Both the position numbers and the translations under genes were made by a program. A DNA stretch of 64,000 nucleotides from Pseudochryseolinea flava. Lineage in GTDB: Bacteria; Bacteroidota; Bacteroidia; Cytophagales; Cyclobacteriaceae. The notes beneath the pieces were generated by a model. That model searched no databases. It was not told the origin of the DNA and was given only the letters and a program-made list of their open reading frames with translations. Where the stretch lies: positions 372,001 through 436,000 of the forward strand of contig NZ_QMFY01000002.1 in the NCBI RefSeq assembly GCF_003286915.1, in the 5' to 3' direction. The stretch's first letter is position 1; every line of letters begins with the position of its first letter. This document shows, one piece after another, positions 36,271-44,659 of the stretch.

Positions 36271-37560
36271 TTATTGCGGAAGCATGCCAGACACTTTTAT
36301 TTCTGCTATACTGAAAAAACCTTGACTTGCATTATTCCAATGTGCTTCATAGTTCTTCAAACAGCGAATACGAATGTATTTAACTTTCGGAGCATCTGGA
36401 TCGACATTTACGACAAATCCGGCTTTCGCTAAATCTTTATCAGCGTCACTCTCTTGGTCTTTCGCTTGACCTGATGGCTTTGCAAATGTTCCAGAAGCCA
36501 ACAGCGTCCAACTTTCATCTAAGGCTCCATTGCTGCTTGGATTGCTTGCTCCGTAGATTTCGTAATCTCTAATGGTAGAGAAAACATAATAAGATCCCCA
36601 CCACTCCAAGAATGGATAAATCTTGATTTGCGTGACGTCTACATTCATACCAAGGTCGAACGTTATCATTTGTGGTGACGAGCCGCCTGTGCCAATATCG
36701 GTAAAGTTAGCACCGCCATAAGAGTTCTGAGCTTGACCATCCCACATGGCATCAATACCACCAGCCCCACCGTTGCCGAATGTATCGCCCGTGTAAAATG
36801 CTTCTTTAAAGTTAGACCGATCAAGTTCCTTTTCTACAAAAACAGGAACATCACGTGTTGTAAAAGGTGTGCTGAAAGTATCGATCGGAACCAACCCGTT
36901 GTTTCCCGCCAACGGACGATAAATTGTCTTCCATAAAAATCCATCATTAGCATAATCAAGCTTCGGTAAAACCGTTGTAGCCGCATTAGCGGGTGTTCTT
37001 ACGATGGTGTCACCATTGGGTGTTTCGTAGTGAACTTCCATTGCTTCTGGACCAAGCTTCACATCAATGATATCCCAAATGATGGTCGTCGCAGCGTCAT
37101 CGTACGCAATTGATTTGATTCGTCTGTTTGAAAGCGTATTGCGATACCGATCGCCGTATGACACACCAATGGCTGATGCTCCTACAGACTTATTTCCATT
37201 AGCATCGTATGTATGCAACACAAAGCTCTTAACGCCTTCACCGATATCGACAATTTCGTCGAAGATGTATCCAGTTCCGCCGCCATCAATTTCAAACTCC
37301 GCAGAGTCCTTATTGTTATCCCAAAATATCTTTGCTGTTTTAATTTTTGGATCAGCCGTCAACGTACCCCATACACGCACACGCTCTTTGCCTGGAAAGA
37401 TAGCAACCGAGTCGAACTTACCGGGATAGACAATCTCACCATCCTTTGTATATTTTTTGAACTCGTCCCAATCGGAGCAAGATACCAGTAGCGCGACGCA
37501 GCCGATAAAAGCAAGTACACCGGCTCCTTTCATTTTACGCTTCAATAATATTTTATTCAT
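36271..37560 (-). CDS. Surface lipoprotein with DUF4998 and discoidin-like domain
   Basis: This 429-residue lipoprotein has a lipobox cysteine in VALLVSCSDWDEFKKY. The N-terminal part (~30-190) resembles DUF4998, and the C-terminal part (~270-429) is a discoidin/F5/8C-like domain of the DUF5000 type (IDAMWDGQAQNSYGG, KYIRIRCLKNYEAHWNN). Such proteins follow SusCD genes and bind the glycan at the cell surface. I chose the ATG at 37560 over one at 37596 that overlaps the upstream gene. It lies 20 bases after the DUF4959-type gene and 70 before GH43. Confidence 0.82.
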   Translation of the reverse strand: MNKILLKRKMKGAGVLAFIGCVALLVSCSDWDEFKKYTKDGEIVYPGKFDSVAIFPGKERVRVWGTLTADPKIKTAKIFWDNNKDSAEFEIDGGGTGYIFDEIVDIGEGVKSFVLHTYDANGNKSVGASAIGVSYGDRYRNTLSNRRIKSIAYDDAATTIIWDIIDVKLGPEAMEVHYETPNGDTIVRTPANAATTVLPKLDYANDGFLWKTIYRPLAGNNGLVPIDTFSTPFTTRDVPVFVEKELDRSNFKEAFYTGDTFGNGGAGGIDAMWDGQAQNSYGGANFTDIGTGGSSPQMITFDLGMNVDVTQIKIYPFLEWWGSYYVFSTIRDYEIYGASNPSSNGALDESWTLLASGTFAKPSGQAKDQESDADKDLAKAGFVVNVDPDAPKVKYIRIRCLKNYEAHWNNASQGFFSIAEIKVSGMLPQ

Positions 37561-37579
37561 AATGATTTTCTTTTGGGTG

Positions 37580-38782
37580 TTATCTAGGATCTCCAAACAC
37601 TCTCAGTTCATCCACACTCTGAGAACCGAAGCCTGACCAGTTTTTCAAACACTTAATTCGAAGGAATCGAATCTTGGGAGCATCGAGGTTAGCTTCAAAG
37701 AAGAATCCATTCTTAGCTGCTTCAACATCAGAAGGTGTTTCTGTGAGGCCTGGGCTACCGGAAGGTTTCTTCATCTCGTAGCTGCCTAACTTTGTCCAGG
37801 TAGCGTCAAGTTCTCCGTTAGGATTCGGTGATGTCGATCCCCACAATTCAAAAAACCTCAAAGTAGTGTAGTCGAAGAACAATCCGGATATTTCTTGAAA
37901 CGGTCTTATCCAAACTTTACTCACCTTCGCTTCTTTACCCATGTCTACCGTAACAACTGAAGGATTTTTGGAAATGTTTGCATCGAGCGTTGTGAACATC
38001 ACTGGCCAACCATATCTGTTATCCCACATACCATGAACGACACCACCGTTCGATACCATTGGCGCGTCGCCGGGAAGCGGATAGCTACTGAAGCGAGAGC
38101 GTTCAATTTCCGTTTCATAAATCGGTGTGACATCGCGGTAGATCGTGTCCGTTAAATTGCCCCATCGATCTCTCACCGTAATCGCATATTCACGTTTGAT
38201 CGTGTCCATCCCCGCTACTTGTGAGAAAATAGAATCTGTAGAGGTGAACACGCTGAGGTCATTGTTAACCTCCCATTCTTTTTGAACATTTTTCTCAAGA
38301 ATCAAAACACCAACAGATGATTTTGTTTTGTTCACTGCAGAAAGCTTGTAGCCGCCGAATGCATTACGGATCTCAATACTTTCCAACACTTGCCAAATCG
38401 GCGCTTCGAGTGGTTTAACAATTACCGTGACCGGTTCAGACGCTACTTCTTGTCTGTTCACCGTAAACAACTTCACTTCATGTTCATTTTCATCGGCGAA
38501 ACCCTCCACTACAAGCGAGTCAACATAATACGACGCTTTAACATCTACTTCACGTCCAGCAACCATGTATACTGCTTTTACATACAGTAAGGTTGGGTCA
38601 GCGGGCACCTCGTAGTGGATGGTTGCTTTTCCATTATAATTTTTCACAGTAGCCTCTTTTATCGGTAGTGGTGCACCTTGCGACGCACCCGAAGGTTCAC
38701 GATAGCCAAGTTCTTCCGAACAAGAATAGAGCAGAAAGATCAATGCGATCGCCCCTGCATATATCAAATTGAATTTCTTCAT
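37580..38782 (-). CDS. Surface lipoprotein with DUF4959/DUF5126/DUF5000-type domains
   Basis: This 400-residue lipoprotein (lipobox cysteine in IFLLYSC) has an immunoglobulin-like first domain (~30-115; KEATVKNYNGKATIHYEVP, the DUF4959 hallmark) and a middle domain (~120-215) of DUF5126 type. A C-terminal discoidin-like DUF5000 domain (~240-400; VHGMWDNRYGWP, RFLRIKCLKNWSGFG) follows. It and the next gene are related at their C-termini and probably act as surface glycan-binding proteins beside SusD. The start may be ATG 38782 or the ATGs at 38788 or 38791. Confidence 0.82.
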   Translation of the reverse strand: MKKFNLIYAGAIALIFLLYSCSEELGYREPSGASQGAPLPIKEATVKNYNGKATIHYEVPADPTLLYVKAVYMVAGREVDVKASYYVDSLVVEGFADENEHEVKLFTVNRQEVASEPVTVIVKPLEAPIWQVLESIEIRNAFGGYKLSAVNKTKSSVGVLILEKNVQKEWEVNNDLSVFTSTDSIFSQVAGMDTIKREYAITVRDRWGNLTDTIYRDVTPIYETEIERSRFSSYPLPGDAPMVSNGGVVHGMWDNRYGWPVMFTTLDANISKNPSVVTVDMGKEAKVSKVWIRPFQEISGLFFDYTTLRFFELWGSTSPNPNGELDATWTKLGSYEMKKPSGSPGLTETPSDVEAAKNGFFFEANLDAPKIRFLRIKCLKNWSGFGSQSVDELRVFGDPR

Positions 38783-38804
38783 TGTCATCATTAATTAGTT
38801 GTTG

Positions 38805-40793
38805 TTACCATCCTGGATTTTCTACTAGCCTTGGATTTTGGCGCGTATTGGCAATTCCTATTGGCCACAAGTAATCACGCGGTGTTACAAACGTTTGACT
38901 AAAGATGTGTGTCTCTCGATGATACGTAGCGCTCGTCGTACCTCTGTAATTCCAGCCTGTGATATCTTTGTTTAGTTCTTCGGCAGCCTTTCTCCATCGG
39001 CGAAGATCCCAAAAGCGATGGCCTTCGAACGCGAGTTCAATCGTGCGTTCGCGATGAATAATTTCGCGCAACCCTTCTTGCGTGGTGTACTTATCTGCAT
39101 CCGTTGAGAAGTTTGTCCATGACTCAACAACACCCGCCAAACCTGCACGCTCTCTGATTTTATCAAGATATTCAATAGCTTCTGTAGACGCCGGTGATGT
39201 TTCATTCAGCGTTTCTGCATATAGCAAATACAAATCTGCAAGACGAATTTCCGGCCAAGGATAAGCTTTAAAGGTCACGCCAGTGTCATCAATGAATTGC
39301 ATCTCCCAATTCACAAGCTTTTTCGGATAGTAGCCTGTCTCGTTCCATGCCGAGTTCGAAGGTATTCCACCTGGATCAGTGAACTTTGTTTGCGCATAAT
39401 ATTTAGTCTCGTCATTCGCCGCATCGCGCTTGTACCATATTCCGCCGTCGAAACCAAGGTCGGCATAGAAACGATTCTCACGATCGAAGTTTAATCTCGC
39501 TGTGACGTAGCCTTCTTTAATGTTTAGACGCTCAGCTGTAGTTGCTGTTCGAAGATCCTCGTAGCTAGCAAAGTCGAGTGTTTTATCTTCTTCAATCGGA
39601 ACGCCATTAGCCGTGTAAAAAAGTTTGGCGATTTTTATGGGAACCTCCCAAGCGCCCGGCACGTTAAGTCTGTTCTTGCCTTTATCGCCTGTCAACACAG
39701 CTTGACATAAGTTCTGGTTATACCATTCGAACTGACTGTTTGTATTCCCCCAAATAATTTCGTCATTCCAAGGTTGAGAAACGGCCTGTCTAATACTGAG
39801 CTGCGTCTTCGCCGTATTTGAAATGGTAAATTGATCATCCTCATAGCGATGTAATTCGTGACCAAGTTGCTCTGCCAGATCTATCGCAGCTTTACAAGCA
39901 TCACGTGCGCGCTGCCATTTCGTTGCGTCGTAACTCGAATTAAAAAGATTGACGCCACCCTTATCAACAAAATCGGCGAAGTCAGGATTGCCATTGAAAA
40001 GTGGGCTCGCCGCTGTCACCAATAGTTTTGCTTTCATCGCCAGCGCAATGGGCTTTGTAACGCGTCCCATTTCTTGCGATGCGATTTGAACTTGATTTGG
40101 CAATTTTGAAATCGCATCATCAAACAATCTCGACATGTAGTTCACGCATGAATCTACAGGTTGGCGTACAACATAATTTGAGGTGACATCAGCATCGATA
40201 GGCACATTTTTATCAATGATGGGAATGGGTCCATACATTCTAAAAAGGTGAAAGTGATAATACGCTTTCAAGAACGCTACTTCACCAAGCCATCGTACAC
40301 GTGTATCAAGGTCTAAGTCAGGTACCTTATTTAAGTCGCTTACGTTCTCTATAAAAATATTGCATGCTCGAATACCTGCGAAAAGTCTCTTCGCGTATCC
40401 TCCTAACGCGCCATTGTTCCAACCTGTCCAAGCGTCTAACAACGGGGCATTGCTGCTTTGACCACCTTGTGCAAGCGCGAAAGCAAAATTATTGTTTAAG
40501 AACGTAGCACTGTTTGGTAGCCATATTTCGTCGCCAGCCATCATGCCAACGTTGTACCAGCCATCGCCATTCTTAGGAAGGTATGAATAGCATGTAAAAA
40601 GATATTTCTCCGTTTCGTTTGCCAGCGAGAAAGCGTGGTCGATCGTTGTGATATCGTCGGGCACAACATCGAGATAATTATCACATGACATCACGCTGAA
40701 CGTTAATCCTATCGTCAACAGCCAAATGCCGAGCCGAAACGGCCGCGTTGCATTGGTCTGCTGCGTCTTAATATTTACGTCTATTTTTTTCAT
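38805..40793 (-). CDS. susD: SusD/RagB family glycan-binding lipoprotein (PUL 1)
   Basis: This 662-residue lipoprotein has a lipobox cysteine in TFSVMSCDNYLDVVP, TPR-like helices in the first third and a characteristic SusD C-terminus (RERTIELAFEGHRFWDLRRWRKAAEEL). It forms the lid over the SusC channel and captures oligosaccharides at the outer membrane. I chose the ATG at 40793 (MKKIDVNIKT); the ATG at 40844 overlaps the SusC stop. It directly follows SusC and precedes two surface lipoproteins. Confidence 0.92.
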   Translation of the reverse strand: MKKIDVNIKTQQTNATRPFRLGIWLLTIGLTFSVMSCDNYLDVVPDDITTIDHAFSLANETEKYLFTCYSYLPKNGDGWYNVGMMAGDEIWLPNSATFLNNNFAFALAQGGQSSNAPLLDAWTGWNNGALGGYAKRLFAGIRACNIFIENVSDLNKVPDLDLDTRVRWLGEVAFLKAYYHFHLFRMYGPIPIIDKNVPIDADVTSNYVVRQPVDSCVNYMSRLFDDAISKLPNQVQIASQEMGRVTKPIALAMKAKLLVTAASPLFNGNPDFADFVDKGGVNLFNSSYDATKWQRARDACKAAIDLAEQLGHELHRYEDDQFTISNTAKTQLSIRQAVSQPWNDEIIWGNTNSQFEWYNQNLCQAVLTGDKGKNRLNVPGAWEVPIKIAKLFYTANGVPIEEDKTLDFASYEDLRTATTAERLNIKEGYVTARLNFDRENRFYADLGFDGGIWYKRDAANDETKYYAQTKFTDPGGIPSNSAWNETGYYPKKLVNWEMQFIDDTGVTFKAYPWPEIRLADLYLLYAETLNETSPASTEAIEYLDKIRERAGLAGVVESWTNFSTDADKYTTQEGLREIIHRERTIELAFEGHRFWDLRRWRKAAEELNKDITGWNYRGTTSATYHRETHIFSQTFVTPRDYLWPIGIANTRQNPRLVENPGW

Positions 40794-40843
40794 ATCAATT
40801 ATTTTTTTGTTTGATGACACATCATCAATGGGTACATCATTCA

Positions 40844-43800
40844 TTAAAGATCTATTTGAACACCAAGCATGTACACGCGTTGCAGCGGATAGCCTAAACC
40901 ATTTCCGCCCATTTCAACATCCCACATGTCGAACTTGCTGATCGCAAAAAGATTGTTCGCTGAGAAGTACACGCGTGGCTTAAGATTTGCCAACTTCTCG
41001 ATTGATGGAAATGAATAACCGATCGTTACTGTCTTCAAACGAATAAAGCTTCCATTTCTCAACCACCATGTTGATGGCTGAACATTATTCCACTCGATCT
41101 GATCACTAAGTCTTGGCCAGAACGCATATGGGTCGCGATTATCTTCAGACCAGTGGTCGTCATGAATAACTTGGAGCTCTCCACTTTGCAGACCACGTCC
41201 GGCAATCATATCGCCTCGGTCGTTGAATCCGGCGAACTCTATAAAGGGCGCTGTTTTGATTGGATCGATAAAGAAAGATCTTCGCGCTGATCCTTGAAAC
41301 ATGAAACCGAAATCAAAACGTTTGTAAGTAATGGAAGGGCCAATACCATAAATAATTTCCGGAATCGTTGGATGTCCGATAGGCACCATATCGTCAGGTG
41401 TGATCCGTCCGTCACCGGTTATATCGCGATACTTGATGTCTCCTGCGCGAACGGTTTGATTCGGATCAAAAATTTGTACTGGCGAGTTTTCAACTTCTTC
41501 ATCGTCAATAAAAAGTCTTTCTGCAATGTATCCCCACTGTTGACTGAAATTATGTCCACGGCGTGTCAAGTGTGCAAGCTCAGGGCCATACTGCAGTTCA
41601 GCTGTCTTGAGAATTTTGTTCGTTGAATAGGTGAACGTTCCCGATAGTGTGATATTAAAATCTGAAATCTGTTTGTTGTACATCATGCTGATGTCTACAC
41701 CGCGTGTTTCGCCGGAACCATAATTGGCAGCAGGTGAAGTGGTCAACCCCTGTGCCGATTCGACATTAGGGTTTGGCAGATACATATTCGATCGTTCTGT
41801 TTTAAACGCGTTGACGATGAACGATAACTCGTTGTTGAACAAAGAGAAGTCTAGACCTATGTTGGTCTGCTTTGAAACTTCCCACGCAACATTATTATTC
41901 CCATAGCGAATAAAATCATAACCTGGTCTAAAATACAGTGGCGTTCCCATCTGATCACCAAAACGCGCACCAAACCCATCGGCGTTTGCGTTCACGTTGG
42001 AGAGATAAAAGAAGCGATCGTTAATATTACCAATCTGATCATTCCCCACTAAGCCGTAACTAAACCGAAGTTTTAAATCACTAACAACTGACGTAATTGG
42101 TTGGAAGAATTGTTCTTTCGAAATATTATAGGCTACACCTACCGAAGGAAAAAATCCATAGCGGTTGTTTTTCGCAAAACGCTCTGAACCATTATATCCA
42201 AAATTGAATTCGACCAAGTATCTGCTGTCGTATCCATACGTAGCGCGACCTGCAAGCACCGTGTTGCGTTGTGGTAATGATGCTGTTACCGTTCCTGAGT
42301 TACCTGACTCGAAGCTTGAAACGAAACCTGTCAAAAGTCCACCAAACTCGTGCTTGTTAAATGCGCGTGTATAGTTCAACGAGCCCTGCACATACATTTT
42401 CGACGTTACCTCTTTCGGAAATTCGTAGTAACTTAGGTATTCCGTTCCTGGCGCGTATAAGTCGTCGGCATCTCCATTTAATACAGATACAGCATACTCT
42501 GAAGGAATGATCGGATTAACAACGGCCTCATAATAAAACGGGTCGTATGCTCTCGCCACCGAGTAATACATGTAACGCTGGAGATATCCCATGGCACTTG
42601 CGGACAAACCTTGTGTAATGAATCCGAGATCTTGTTTGATCTCTATTTGAGGATTAACATTCGATTTCTTGTAGGTTTGATAGCCGCGAACCATTTCTGC
42701 GTATGGATTAATATACAGCGTACCGCCTTGTCCAGGTGTTGCTAGTTCTGTTGGCGCAGAACCGAAGAGCGGATGGTTTACAAACGGAAGTTTTGACTTT
42801 GGATAAACAGCCGGAAACATTACTGGGTTCGCGGAAAGTGCATTGATGAACGTACGCGCGCCGCCACCAACAGGTCCGATATAGTCATCAAACTGCGCAT
42901 ACAATCTCAAGATAAACTCAGTTGTCTTTGTAAAGTCTACCGTGATATTACTTCTGATCGCGTAATTCTTCAGTTTAATATTGCTATTGAAGTCGTTGAG
43001 TGGATCTACTTTCAAGATGCCGTTATCAACGTTGTAAGTTCCCGCGATATAGTAAGAAGATTTTTCGTCACCACCTGAAATATTCAAGTTGTAGCGCTGG
43101 TTTATCGTATAGTCTCTGATCAACTGATCAAGCCAGTTATTATTCGGATATAGATAAGGGTCATCACCAGCCGCCGTGTGTGCAATTTTATTTTCACTGT
43201 ATGGAACACCATTATCATAGTTACGCGTGAGCGCAGCTTCGTTTGCGTCGCGCATATAAGATATATTGTCGGTGAGTTTATAATTTCTTGTATTGCTCGA
43301 CATGGTGGTTTCCGCGCGGAAGTTGAAACGCGTTTTACCGGGTACACCTAATTTGGTGATGACGATAATCACACCGTTAGCACCACGTGATCCATACACG
43401 GCCGCAGCTGACGCATCTTTTAGCACAGAAAAACTGGCGATGTCATCCGTTTGAAGACGCGCTAAATCTGTTGGCGTCGACTCAACGTTATCGATAAGGA
43501 TGAGGGGATCAGATTTACCGCTTCCGAAAGTTGATAAGCCTCTGATGTAGAAGGCTGCGTTGTCTGTACCTAGTCCGGGTTCGCCACTGGTTTGATACGC
43601 GATCATCCCAGAAACTCGGCCCGCAAGAGAGTTTGTTAAATTTCCTGTCGCACTTTTAAGCTTCTGAGGATCGACGGAGCTCACCGCACTTACGACAGAT
43701 TCTTTACGCTGTACGCCATACCCGACAACAACAACTTCTTGTAGTGATGTAACGTCAGGCGCCATCGTGATATCGATCGAGGTTCGCTCACCCACCGTTA

Positions 43801-44101
43801 TATCTTGTGTTACATATCCGATAAACGATACGTGGAGTACCGTTTCGGTTCCAGGCACGACAAGCTGATATGATCCATCAGCATCAGATTGCGTTCCTGT
43901 GCTCGTGCCGGCGATCGAGATACTTACGCCTGGCATTCCTGAGCCATTCTCATCAACCACTTTTCCGGAAATTGTTCTTCCAGAATTCTGCTGCGCATAA
44001 CCAACAACGGTTATCAACATTAAAAAGAAAATGATCATCGCCCGCGCATCGATGCGAGAGAGCGAAAACCACCTTCGTGGCCAACAGTATTTAATTTTCA
44101 T
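40844..44101 (-). CDS. susC: SusC/RagA family TonB-linked outer-membrane transporter (PUL 1)
   Basis: This 1085-residue protein has a carboxypeptidase-regulatory-like domain (~42-125), the SusC signature VVVGYGVQRKE, and a plug with VYGSRGANGVIIVITK. A large barrel ends in VYMLGVQIDL. It imports oligosaccharides captured by the adjacent SusD. It is the first gene of the PUL 1 operon, preceded by a promoter at 44394-44423 and a leader of nearly 290 bases. Its partner is 38805-40793; the second pair is at 47807-52428. Confidence 0.95.
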   Translation of the reverse strand: MKIKYCWPRRWFSLSRIDARAMIIFFLMLITVVGYAQQNSGRTISGKVVDENGSGMPGVSISIAGTSTGTQSDADGSYQLVVPGTETVLHVSFIGYVTQDITVGERTSIDITMAPDVTSLQEVVVVGYGVQRKESVVSAVSSVDPQKLKSATGNLTNSLAGRVSGMIAYQTSGEPGLGTDNAAFYIRGLSTFGSGKSDPLILIDNVESTPTDLARLQTDDIASFSVLKDASAAAVYGSRGANGVIIVITKLGVPGKTRFNFRAETTMSSNTRNYKLTDNISYMRDANEAALTRNYDNGVPYSENKIAHTAAGDDPYLYPNNNWLDQLIRDYTINQRYNLNISGGDEKSSYYIAGTYNVDNGILKVDPLNDFNSNIKLKNYAIRSNITVDFTKTTEFILRLYAQFDDYIGPVGGGARTFINALSANPVMFPAVYPKSKLPFVNHPLFGSAPTELATPGQGGTLYINPYAEMVRGYQTYKKSNVNPQIEIKQDLGFITQGLSASAMGYLQRYMYYSVARAYDPFYYEAVVNPIIPSEYAVSVLNGDADDLYAPGTEYLSYYEFPKEVTSKMYVQGSLNYTRAFNKHEFGGLLTGFVSSFESGNSGTVTASLPQRNTVLAGRATYGYDSRYLVEFNFGYNGSERFAKNNRYGFFPSVGVAYNISKEQFFQPITSVVSDLKLRFSYGLVGNDQIGNINDRFFYLSNVNANADGFGARFGDQMGTPLYFRPGYDFIRYGNNNVAWEVSKQTNIGLDFSLFNNELSFIVNAFKTERSNMYLPNPNVESAQGLTTSPAANYGSGETRGVDISMMYNKQISDFNITLSGTFTYSTNKILKTAELQYGPELAHLTRRGHNFSQQWGYIAERLFIDDEEVENSPVQIFDPNQTVRAGDIKYRDITGDGRITPDDMVPIGHPTIPEIIYGIGPSITYKRFDFGFMFQGSARRSFFIDPIKTAPFIEFAGFNDRGDMIAGRGLQSGELQVIHDDHWSEDNRDPYAFWPRLSDQIEWNNVQPSTWWLRNGSFIRLKTVTIGYSFPSIEKLANLKPRVYFSANNLFAISKFDMWDVEMGGNGLGYPLQRVYMLGVQIDL

Positions 44102-44393
44102 AGAGAGATTTGGGTTAGGTAGTTAAAATCTTTTCATTAATAAACTTTAGGTTTTGTGATATCTGTGCTTGCGTATGAACACAGCAATTCCAGGCGTCTT
44201 TTCAGACACAACACCTCAAACGTTTGCAGGTTTTTCTAATTTTTTTTAGCCTGCGGGGCTAACTGGAAAGTTTTTCGGCTGTGATCGGATGGCAATGCAC
44301 GAATGGCAATCTGCCTCGAGGTTGGGTAAGCGTTGTCATGATTTGGATTTGGGTTTAATTGTAATAACAGTACAATATACACTTATTTTAATT
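44102..44393 (-). other. Long 5' leader of the PUL 1 operon
   Basis: The promoter at 44394-44423 implies an untranslated leader of about 285 bases before the SusC ATG. It contains a possible hairpin (GCAGG...CCTGC around a T-rich loop near 44226-44254) and no obvious coding frame. Long leaders are a place where small antisense RNAs or attenuation could act. Confidence 0.4.
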
Positions 44394-44423
44394 CAAATGT
44401 ACCTTTCACACTTATTTTTCAAA
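44394..44423 (-). promoter_or_regulatory. Bacteroidota-type promoter of PUL 1
   Basis: On the minus strand: TTTG (44423-44420), 18 bases, then TACATTTG (44401-44394). Both boxes match the -33/-7 consensus. Transcription would start near 44387 and run through SusC towards GH27. Confidence 0.6.
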
Positions 44424-44547
44424 CGATTGTATAATTAAATTTGGGCGAAATGGTCAATGACAGCCGCTGTGACCGCCAACGATTTTCATGTTTTTTATAC
44501 TAAAGAGAATGGCTCTAACCACTTCAGGAGGGTATCGACAAACAAAA

Positions 44548-44575
44548 GAAGCTGCCTCACAATTGAGACAGCTTC
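44548..44575 (-). terminator. Terminator after the zincin-like gene
   Basis: GAAGCTGCCTCA (44548-44559) pairs with TGAGACAGCTTC (44564-44575). In the minus-strand RNA all 12 positions pair (one G-U), followed by a T-rich tail (TTTTGTTTG). On the plus strand the stem has a mismatch and no U-run, so it works for the minus-strand gene at 44660-47254. Confidence 0.75.
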
Positions 44576-44659
44576 CCCCTTATCTGCGTATAGCGATTCC
44601 GTTGCTTGCGTTGAATCAACAAGCCGAATAAGCGAGCAACATCGTATGGGTCAACCGTT

